A stretch of DNA of 7,482 nucleotides from Chthoniobacterales bacterium (lineage in GTDB: Bacteria; Verrucomicrobiota; Verrucomicrobiia; Chthoniobacterales; UBA10450): assembly GCA_013812515.1 (NCBI GenBank), contig JACCTI010000027.1, forward strand, positions 1 to 7,482, in the 5' to 3' direction. A model generated the notes under the pieces. The model was not told the DNA's origin, searched no databases, and saw only the letters and a program-made list of their open reading frames with translations. Shown here in pieces: positions 1 to 5,413 of the stretch. Positions within the stretch are counted from its first letter, which is position 1. The number at the start of each line of letters is the position of its first letter. A program made the translations under genes and the position numbers.

Positions 1-336
1 CGTTCTTCGGTCGCAATCGACCTCATCGCGGACATGCTGCGCGAAGGAGCGCACGTGAGCGCGTACGATCCCAAGGGAATGGAAAAAGCGCGCGAGGTAA
101 AAGAGATCGCGGATGCGTCTTTCGTGAACTCCCCGCTGGAAGCGCTCGATGGGGCGGAGGCGCTGATCGTCGCGACCGAATGGCCGGAATTCGCCAATGT
201 CGATCTCGCGGCGGTGAAAGAAAAGATGACGACGCCGATCGTGTTCGACGGCCGGAACCTCTTTGATCCCGAGACGATGGCCACGCTCGGGTTCCATTAT
301 CACTCGATCGGCCGCCGGCGCATTCGGGCGAGCTAG
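1..336 (+). CDS. ugd: UDP-glucose 6-dehydrogenase, C-terminal fragment (5' end outside window)
   Basis: The reading frame is open from base 1 to a TAG at 334-336 and gives about 111 residues. It matches the C-terminal UDP-binding domain of the UDP-glucose/GDP-mannose dehydrogenase family. Visible hallmarks are RSSVAIDLIADML at the edge, V(S)AYDP, the ALIVATEWPEF strand that is typical of this domain, and the closing VFDGRNLFDPETM...GFHYHSIGR block. The family oxidises UDP-glucose to UDP-glucuronate with two NAD+ in the cytoplasm, supplying precursors for capsule, exopolysaccharide or LPS sugars. The Rossmann domain and catalytic cysteine lie upstream, outside the window, so activity cannot be judged. 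The next gene starts 17 bases after the stop on the same strand, so the two may be cotranscribed. A GDP-mannose dehydrogenase is the main alternative, but the terminal motif fits the UDP-glucose enzyme better. Confidence 0.88.
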   Translation, partial: RSSVAIDLIADMLREGAHVSAYDPKGMEKAREVKEIADASFVNSPLEALDGAEALIVATEWPEFANVDLAAVKEKMTTPIVFDGRNLFDPETMATLGFHYHSIGRRRIRAS

Positions 337-353
337 GGGCGCGGTCGCGCAGA

Positions 354-1604
354 ATGGCGCCACCTTCCGCGCGCGAGCTGGCCTTTACCGCATTGTCGCA
401 CTGGCGCCGCACTGATCGGTTTGCCGACGCGATCCTGCAACAACTGCTCAGCCACGCCGAACTCAGCAGTTCAGATCGCGCTTTTGCCACGGAGCTATTT
501 TACGGCATACTGCGCAATCTGACGTTGCTCGACTTCTGGATCGATCATCTCCGGTCAGGATCCATCGAGCACGATTCACGTGACCTTCTCCGCCTTGGAT
601 TGTATCAGCTCTTTTTGCTGCGGACTCCGGGCCACGCGGCCGTCTTCGAAACTGTTGAACTCGGCGGCCGTCGGAAGCGCCCTTTGATTAACGGCGTCTT
701 GCGCGCAGCTCTTCGCCGTTCTGCGGAACTCCAGGCAGCTGCTGCGAGCGAAGGACTCGCAACCCGCTGGTCTCATCCGGAATTTCTGGTGGAGCGCTGG
801 ACGCAAACCTACGGAGCGGAAGCGGCCGCTGCGCTCTGTGCATGGAACAATAAGCCGGCGCCGCTTTATGCCCGCGTGAATCTGCTGCGCACCACCGTCG
901 AGGCCTTCCTCGGGGCCAATTCCACCGCAAAGCAGCTCGACCAGCTTCCCCGTTTTGTTCGTTTGGAGACGATTCCGACCGAAGCGCTTGCTCGCGGTGA
1001 TTGTTACGTTCAGGACCCAAGCACCGCCACCGCCTGCGAGCTGCTCGATCCGCAGCCGGGCGAGACGGTGCTCGATGCATGCGCTGCCCCAGGAGGTAAA
1101 ACCAGCTACCTCGCCGATCTGATGCACAATTCCGGTGACGTAGTGGCGTGCGATCGCAATCCCGCGCGCCTCGAGATCCTGCGCGAGAATCTCCATCGCC
1201 TCGGCGCAACCAGTGGGCGTGTTCTCCTCCAGGACTGGATGGCTAACGAATCGTCGGGCGCGCTTACAGCGGGGTCATTCGACCGGATTCTCGTCGATGC
1301 GCCCTGCACGAACACCGGGGTCATGCGCCGGCGCGTCGATCTTCGCTGGCGCTTGCAGTCCAAGGATTTTGCGCGGATGAGGCACGAACAACTGACCATC
1401 CTCCGGAGCGTTGTGCCGTTCCTGAAACCGGGCGGGGTTCTCGTCTACAGCACGTGCAGCATGGAAAGTGAAGAGAACGAAGTAGTTGTGGCACAGGTGC
1501 TCCGCGATGCTCCGTTTCTGCGGCTCTCGGAACAGAGATCCGTGCTCCCGTTTCGAGATCATTATGACGGCGCGTTCGCTGCCAAACTGACGCGCGTTAC
1601 CTAA
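354..1604 (+). CDS. rsmB: 16S rRNA (cytosine-C5) methyltransferase, RsmB/Sun family
   Basis: The protein has 416 residues, close to the usual length of RsmB. Residues 1-125 form a NusB-like RNA-binding domain (ARELAFTALSHWRR, LLRLGLYQLFLL). The remainder is a Rossmann SAM-dependent methyltransferase of the NOL1/NOP2/Sun family. SAM motif I is LDACAAPGGKTSYLA at 240-254. Motif IV is DAPC with Cys318, the cysteine needed for product release. Motif VI is YSTCS with Cys368, the catalytic nucleophile. Both cysteines are intact, so the enzyme should be active. In Escherichia coli RsmB makes m5C967 in 16S rRNA; the same target is inferred here. The ATG at 354 gives a normal N-terminus, although no clear Shine-Dalgarno sequence precedes it (an AGGGG at 335-339 is distant). 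The C-terminus HYDGAFAAKLTR is typical. The gene ends convergently with trxA. Confidence 0.93.
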   Translation: MAPPSARELAFTALSHWRRTDRFADAILQQLLSHAELSSSDRAFATELFYGILRNLTLLDFWIDHLRSGSIEHDSRDLLRLGLYQLFLLRTPGHAAVFETVELGGRRKRPLINGVLRAALRRSAELQAAAASEGLATRWSHPEFLVERWTQTYGAEAAAALCAWNNKPAPLYARVNLLRTTVEAFLGANSTAKQLDQLPRFVRLETIPTEALARGDCYVQDPSTATACELLDPQPGETVLDACAAPGGKTSYLADLMHNSGDVVACDRNPARLEILRENLHRLGATSGRVLLQDWMANESSGALTAGSFDRILVDAPCTNTGVMRRRVDLRWRLQSKDFARMRHEQLTILRSVVPFLKPGGVLVYSTCSMESEENEVVVAQVLRDAPFLRLSEQRSVLPFRDHYDGAFAAKLTRVT

Positions 1605-1616
1605 CCCGCTGTAATC

Positions 1617-1688
1617 GTTGTAGTGACCCCGGCGGTGCGGGACCTCGCAAGCCCAACAGCTGCCGGGTTCAGCGCTCCCAGCTACAAC
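1617..1688. repeat. REPIN-like palindromic element, GTTGTAG family, intergenic copy (decayed)
   Basis: The 72-bp element starts with GTTGTAG (1617-1623) and ends with CTACAAC (1682-1688). The right arm, 1662-1688, read in reverse, matches the 27-bp arm consensus derived from the copies in ftsK and rimO at 24 of 27 positions. The left arm, 1617-1633, equals the same arm with an exact 10-base loss after GTTGTAG (it continues TGACCCCGGC). The spacer is 1634-1661. The element sits between the convergent rsmB and trxA genes and could act as a bidirectional terminator or RNA stabiliser, but no T-tract follows, so that role is inference. Its arms are more eroded than those of the two coding copies. 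Confidence 0.85.
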
Positions 1689-1720
1689 TTCGCGAACGGA
1701 GGTTTGCTACCCGGCTTGCT

Positions 1721-2050
1721 TCACGCGAGCGCTTCAACGCGACCGAGCAAATCCTTCTTGCTCGTCATGCCGGTGACCTGGTCGACCACCTGGCCGTTTT
1801 TGAAGAAGAGCAGCGTCGGGATTGCCCGCACATTGAAACGGAACGAAAGGCTCTGGTTCTCGTCGATGTTAACCTTCGCGACTTTAACGGTGCCCGCTTT
1901 TTCCTTGGCGATCTCATCCAGAACAGGCGCAATCATTTTACAAGGGCCGCACCATTCAGCCCAGAAATCTACCAGGACGGGCTTGTCGCTTTTGGTGACT
2001 TCGGCCTCAAAATTCGCTTCGTCGAGCGTAACAGTTGCAGAGTTATCCAT
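1721..2050 (-). CDS. trxA: Thioredoxin
   Basis: This is a complete 109-residue thioredoxin of the classical single-domain length. The active site is WCGPC at residues 33-37, with redox cysteines 34 and 37. The conserved Asp28 in VLVDFWAEW, the KMIAPVLDEIA helix, VAKVNIDEN, and the cis-proline in RAIPT (Pro78) are all present, as is the LLFFKNGQ strand. It has no signal peptide, so it should act in the cytoplasm as a general disulfide reductase fed by thioredoxin reductase (not in this window). It starts only 3 bases after the stop codon of the proline-rich gene upstream. There is no recognisable Shine-Dalgarno sequence of its own, which suggests translational coupling. Confidence 0.97.
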   Translation of the reverse strand: MDNSATVTLDEANFEAEVTKSDKPVLVDFWAEWCGPCKMIAPVLDEIAKEKAGTVKVAKVNIDENQSLSFRFNVRAIPTLLFFKNGQVVDQVTGMTSKKDLLGRVEALA

Positions 2051-2053
2051 AGT

Positions 2054-2824
2054 TTAGGAAGCAAGGTAGTTCCAAATCTGGATAAGCAAAGTCACAGCCG
2101 AGATCGCGAAAATTCCCCAGCAGAGCGGGAGAGGAATTTTGTCGAGCGCATCAAATGCCGAGCTGGTGGTGGTGCTTGTCGTCTTCTTCACCACGGGCGC
2201 AGTGGCAATGGCCGGCCAAGGGCTTTTCGCTGCCGGCGCTACGATCAACGGCTGCGTCTTGGTCATCTGCAAAGACGGACGCGGCGCGGCGGCCTCAGGC
2301 AAAACGTTGATGCGCGCCGTCTCCTTCTTCGGGCCAACCGGGATTCCGGATTGATTCGCGGGCGCCGCAGGAGAAGATGACGCGGGACTTGCGGGCGGAA
2401 TCACACGCGGCGGGGGCGGGAGAACGCGAGGTCGCGGCGGCATAGCAGGTGGTGGTGGCGAGACCATTTCCGGAACCGGTTCAGCCGTGCCGGCGACGGG
2501 CTTTGAAGCGAACGGTGGCGGCATCACGAGCGGCGGCGGTGGAAGAATTGGAGCTCGCGCAGGAGCGGCCGGCTCGCTTGCCGGCGATTGCGACAGCTTC
2601 GCTTCCGTCTTCGGCGCAAGAGGCGGTCGCGCGATAGGTATTGACGACGTCCCACGTTGTTGCGGGGGTTGCGCCTCGGCCCCGCTGGACGGAGGCATTG
2701 CCGGCACGTCGTTTCGCGCCGATCCGCCGCGCAATTCCGCGGCTTGCTCGCCCGGCTTTGCATCGCCTCTCGGTTGCAACGTGAAGCGAACGGTCTCCTT
2801 TTTGGGTTCGTTCAGATCACTCAT
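2054..2824 (-). CDS. Proline-rich tail-anchored protein of unknown function with two KKETxR motifs
   Basis: I do not recognise a characterised family. The 256-residue protein has three parts. A short polar N-terminus contains KKETVRFTLQPR from residue 8. A long low-complexity region, about 20-160, is rich in Pro and Ala with repeated PPPP runs. After a second motif, KKETARINVLPEA from residue 166, and a KTQPLIVAPAA stretch, a single hydrophobic segment (about 232-252, CWGIFAISAVTLLIQIW) ends four residues from the C-terminus. There is no N-terminal signal peptide, so it should be tail-anchored with the bulk in the cytoplasm. Its frame is coherent and opens at ATG 2824-2822. It sits 90 bases after rimO and 3 bases before trxA, so it is likely cotranscribed with trxA. 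I recall similar KKETxR proteins in Verrucomicrobia; this is memory, not a search. It could be a scaffold or spacer protein. Confidence 0.8.
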   Translation of the reverse strand: MSDLNEPKKETVRFTLQPRGDAKPGEQAAELRGGSARNDVPAMPPSSGAEAQPPQQRGTSSIPIARPPLAPKTEAKLSQSPASEPAAPARAPILPPPPLVMPPPFASKPVAGTAEPVPEMVSPPPPAMPPRPRVLPPPPRVIPPASPASSSPAAPANQSGIPVGPKKETARINVLPEAAAPRPSLQMTKTQPLIVAPAAKSPWPAIATAPVVKKTTSTTTSSAFDALDKIPLPLCWGIFAISAVTLLIQIWNYLAS

Positions 2825-2842
2825 GCACGCCGCGAATCAGCG

Positions 2843-2877
2843 GTGACAAGGCTTGCCGAGCGCGGCGAATTTGTCAC
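2843..2877. repeat. Nested inverted repeat in the gap between rimO and the proline-rich gene
   Basis: A perfect 7-bp inverted repeat, GTGACAA (2843-2849) and TTGTCAC (2871-2877), encloses a smaller one, GCCG-AGCG-CGGC. It occupies the only sizeable gap (2825-2914) within the minus-strand gene run. It could be an operator upstream of the proline-rich gene, or a weak hairpin after rimO. It lacks a trailing T-run for a classical terminator, and I see no convincing -35/-10 pair, so its role is open. Confidence 0.35.
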
Positions 2878-2914
2878 TCTTTTAACTTCGCCCTTCTCGT
2901 GCGTCTCGCCGCGC

Positions 2915-4408
2915 TTAGGCCAGCAGATCGTAGCCGCGGCTGGCGGCGATCCTGCGGTGGATGAACTCGCCAACCGGAGCAGCTTGCGACAACACCACCA
3001 TGGCATCGACATCCGGCGCATCAGCCTCCGAGCGCGCGACGTGCGGCTGGTCCACGAGCAACTTCATCTCGGTTCCGATGCGCGCCTGCGCCATCTCGCG
3101 GGCAATCTTCTGCTGCAGGATCATCGCGCGGCGGTAGCGCGCGTTCTTCGTCCGCGTCGGAACCTGATCGGGCATCTTCGCCGCGCGCGAGCCTTCCTCG
3201 GGCGAATACTTGAAGACGCCGAGGCGATCGAATCGCACTCGCGCGATGAATCCGAGCAGCGTCTCGAACTCGGCATCGGTCTCACCAGGGAAGCCGACGA
3301 TGAACGTGGTGCGTAACGCGACGCCGGGAATGCCGGCGCGCAAAGCGACGATCAAATCTTCGATGTGCTGCCGGCCTGTTTCGCGGCGCATCCGGCCAAG
3401 CATGGCCTCGTCGATATGCTGCAACGGCATGTCGATGTAACGGGCGACCTTTTTGCACTGCGCAATCGCGTCAATGAGCTCGCCGCTCCAATGCGCCGGA
3501 TGCGTATAGAGCAGTCGCACCCAGAAATCGCCGGGCACCTCTTCGATTTCGCGGAGCAGGGAAGCAAGCGTGGTGCCGCGCCGTGAATCGACTGGCTGCC
3601 GCGGACCCGCCTTCTCGTTCCAGAGATCCATTCCGTAGTAAGTAGTATCCTGGCTGATGAGGTTGACCTCCTTCACCCCGTCCGCGACTAACGAACGGAC
3701 TTCGGCGAGCACGGAATCAGGCTGCCGGCTGCGGTGTCGGCCGCGCATCTGCGGGATGACGCAAAAGCTGCAGGGATGATTGCAGCCTTCCGCGATCTTT
3801 ACATAAGCACTGTGCGCTGGCGTGAGCCGGAAACGCGGGGTGTCGTAGTTTGGAATGTATGTCGGCCGGGGCGTAACGAAGTTGTAGCCGGGGGCGCTAA
3901 TCCCGGTAGTTCCGACTAAGACATCCGCGCCACCGGGGTCAGCGCCCCCGGCTACAAGTCGCTGCGCGATCGCGCCGAGCTGGGTGATTTGATCCAAGCC
4001 AATGAAGGCGTCGACTTCGGGTAGTTGCTCGCGCAGTTCTTTGGAAAAGCGCTGTGACATGCAACCACTCACGATGAGCTTTTGGCCAGGCTTCTTGTGC
4101 AAAACGCGCTGCTGATGCGCGTCGAGGATGGCGTCGATTGATTCCTCTTTGGCTGAATCAATGAAAGCGCAGGTATTCACGACGAGCACGTCTGCCTCGC
4201 CAGCTCTCGCGGTAATGCCCATCCCGTGCTGAAGCACGCTGCCGAGCATGATCTCGGCGTCGACAAGGTTTTTCGCGCAGCCGAGACTGATCATCGCAAC
4301 CTTGGGCGCGGCTCCCCGCTGGGGCGGCGCGTCTATGACCGCCGTCTTTGCAGAGGTGGAATCTCGGCGGTCGTAGACCGCCGGTAGAGGTGCTGATTTG
4401 TCCGCCAC
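2915..4408 (-). CDS. rimO: Ribosomal protein S12 (aspartate-C3) methylthiotransferase RimO with two palindrome-encoded inserts
   Basis: RimO is a radical SAM enzyme that adds a methylthio group to the conserved Asp of ribosomal protein S12. From the chosen start the protein has 497 residues. The N-terminal UPF0004/MTTase domain binds its iron-sulfur cluster through Cys44 (SLGCAKN), Cys80 (NTCAFI) and Cys116 (SGCMSQ). The radical SAM cluster motif is C209-x3-C213-x2-C216. A TRAM-like domain closes the protein (EADAPDVDAMV...GYDLLA). All cluster cysteines are intact. I chose GTG at 4408, four bases after the rodZ stop, rather than the longer frame from 4489, which would overlap rodZ by 77 bases. 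An ATG at residue 39 is an alternative, but it begins inside the first conserved strand. The protein is odd in two places. Residues 9-28 come from a double-hairpin element, and residues 151-176 (LVAGGADPGG...SAPGYN) come exactly from a 78-bp palindromic element in the linker between domains. Confidence 0.93.
   Translation of the reverse strand: MADKSAPLPAVYDRRDSTSAKTAVIDAPPQRGAAPKVAMISLGCAKNLVDAEIMLGSVLQHGMGITARAGEADVLVVNTCAFIDSAKEESIDAILDAHQQRVLHKKPGQKLIVSGCMSQRFSKELREQLPEVDAFIGLDQITQLGAIAQRLVAGGADPGGADVLVGTTGISAPGYNFVTPRPTYIPNYDTPRFRLTPAHSAYVKIAEGCNHPCSFCVIPQMRGRHRSRQPDSVLAEVRSLVADGVKEVNLISQDTTYYGMDLWNEKAGPRQPVDSRRGTTLASLLREIEEVPGDFWVRLLYTHPAHWSGELIDAIAQCKKVARYIDMPLQHIDEAMLGRMRRETGRQHIEDLIVALRAGIPGVALRTTFIVGFPGETDAEFETLLGFIARVRFDRLGVFKYSPEEGSRAAKMPDQVPTRTKNARYRRAMILQQKIAREMAQARIGTEMKLLVDQPHVARSEADAPDVDAMVVLSQAAPVGEFIHRRIAASRGYDLLA
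3881..3958. repeat. REPIN-like palindromic element, GTTGTAG family, translated in frame inside rimO
   Basis: The 78-bp element has two inverted 27-bp arms, 3881-3907 (GTTGTAGCCGGGGGCG at its start) and 3932-3958 (ending CGGCTACAAG), which pair at 24 of 27 positions. The spacer is 24 bases. Each arm is itself nearly palindromic (CCGGGG...CCCCGG, with one base changed in the left arm). The length is exactly 26 codons, phased with rimO, so it adds residues 151-176 without a frameshift or stop. It falls between the N-terminal and radical SAM domains, where ordinary RimO proteins have a short variable linker. The arms match those in ftsK and in the rsmB-trxA gap. Confidence 0.9.
4325..4383. repeat. 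Double-hairpin palindromic element, CGGCGGTC family, in the 5' coding part of rimO
   Basis: Two hairpins face each other. The right one is CGGCGGTC-GTA-GACCGCCG (4365-4383), a perfect 8-bp stem with a 3-base loop. The left one (4325-4344) is the same palindrome with loop TAT and a single extra C in one strand of the stem. The outer pairing, 4331-4344 against 4365-4378, matches at 13 of 14 bases. The spacer is 4345-4364. The sequence is unrelated to the GTTGTAG elements but has the same layout of two inverted hairpins. It encodes RimO residues 9-28 and shows the internal repeat AVYDRRD / AVIDA at protein level. Confidence 0.8.
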
Positions 4409-4412
4409 GGCC

Positions 4413-5390
4413 TTACTCGATCCGCACGTCGGCGTCGCCGGGCGCAATGACCTTGCCGTTCTTCCTGATCTCCACCGCGGCCGGATCAAGCACTCTCACG
4501 GCGATGCGCCGGCCGCTGAATTGCAAAGGAGCCTCGGAAGCGTCTAACCAACGCTCCACCGGTCTGCCGCCTTCTACCGTGACCCGAAGGTACGTCTTCC
4601 GGAGCGGGCGAATATCGAAGCGATTCGCCGCGGGCGATGCGCTGGGCGAGACGCTGGCGGCTTGCGCTCTCGCGAGATCCTCAGGATGGACCCGTTCGGC
4701 GCGGCGCACTTCAGGTTCCGATCCCATTGCCGGCGGGGCGACCGCAACCGGAGCAATACTCGGCGGCGGAGTAGCCAGAACCGGAGCCGGCATGGAATCA
4801 ACCGGGGTGGTCATCGGAATCGGCGTGGGAGCACGGGCAATCGCAAAATCCGCCGGCGTAGCCGTCGAATCTACGGGCAAAGCTTTAGGGGCAAAGATTG
4901 GGCCGGAACTCACGGACGGCATCGGGATCGGCGTGGCCGAAGCCGCGGCCAGCGCCTGCGCATCGCGGTCTCCGGGCCCGATTCGCTTGATATCCATCAC
5001 CAGCTTCAGAATGGAAAACCCGGCAACCAGCACTACGATCCCGATCACGAGCGGCAGCAATGGGCTTTTGTTTCCCGGCTCGCGTCGCGGCAGGGCCTCG
5101 CTCCGGCGCGGCTTCGGCACCGGGGGGTCCTGCAAATAAGAATAACCGTCGACCGTCACCGTTTTGGAGCTCTCGAATGCCTCCAGATACGGCGAGACAT
5201 CGATGTTCAAAAACTTCCCGTAAATGAGCAGGAAACCCTTGGCGTAGGCGAGGCTCGGGAAGTGCGAGAAATCTTCCGCCTCGATCTCCGCCAGTTTCGC
5301 CGGGCGGATTTTGGTCATGCGCGCGGCCTCGTCCAACGTGAGATTTCGCGCGACGCGCGCCTGCCGGAACTTTTCGCCAATCCCTTCCAT
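4413..5390 (-). CDS. rodZ: RodZ-like membrane protein: N-terminal HTH, one transmembrane helix, C-terminal DUF4115-type domain
   Basis: The protein has 325 residues with the order expected of RodZ. A cytoplasmic helix-turn-helix domain of the HTH_25 type spans about 1-70 (GEKFRQARVARNLTLDEAA, then IRPAKLAEIEAEDF, LAYAKGFLLIYGKFL). It is followed by a basic stretch (KPRRSEALPRRE) and a single transmembrane helix at about 110-133. A Pro/Ala/Ser-rich periplasmic linker runs from about 140 to 255, and a beta-rich DUF4115-like domain from about 265 to 325 (YLRVTVEGG...VRVLDPAAVEIRKNGKVI). RodZ links the MreB cytoskeleton to the elongation machinery in rod-shaped bacteria; the role here is by homology, and no mreB is visible. 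The linker carries short internal repeats (TPIPM twice, PVDS twice). The gene starts 23 bases after ftsK and ends 4 bases before the chosen rimO start, so the three genes look cotranscribed. No Shine-Dalgarno sequence is evident at its ATG. Confidence 0.85.
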   Translation of the reverse strand: MEGIGEKFRQARVARNLTLDEAARMTKIRPAKLAEIEAEDFSHFPSLAYAKGFLLIYGKFLNIDVSPYLEAFESSKTVTVDGYSYLQDPPVPKPRRSEALPRREPGNKSPLLPLVIGIVVLVAGFSILKLVMDIKRIGPGDRDAQALAAASATPIPMPSVSSGPIFAPKALPVDSTATPADFAIARAPTPIPMTTPVDSMPAPVLATPPPSIAPVAVAPPAMGSEPEVRRAERVHPEDLARAQAASVSPSASPAANRFDIRPLRKTYLRVTVEGGRPVERWLDASEAPLQFSGRRIAVRVLDPAAVEIRKNGKVIAPGDADVRIE

Positions 5391-5413
5391 GAAATGAGTC
5401 GTGCGGACTCCGG

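Noticed and set aside
1623..2057. + strand open frame of 144 codons opposite trxA
   Set aside because: It mirrors the thioredoxin gene, which has all the expected active-site residues; the antisense product has no recognisable features.
2929..2943. AGCCGCGGCT-type palindrome near the end of rimO as another element copy
   Set aside because: It is a short GC palindrome lacking the GTTGTAG ends and the paired arm; chance is sufficient.
2657..3316. + strand open frame of 219 codons across the start of the proline-rich gene and the end of rimO
   Set aside because: It is antisense to rimO's conserved C-terminal part, is His/Arg/Leu-rich without recognisable motifs, and spans two real genes.
3881..3958. 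Assembly error or intein in rimO
   Set aside because: The segment is far too short and lacks intein motifs, keeps the frame exactly, and has a close relative in ftsK.
4409..4489. Longer RimO N-terminus starting at 4489
   Set aside because: It would overlap the conserved C-terminal domain of the RodZ-like gene by 77 bases and add arginine-rich residues typical of an out-of-frame shadow; GTG at 4408 directly follows the rodZ stop.
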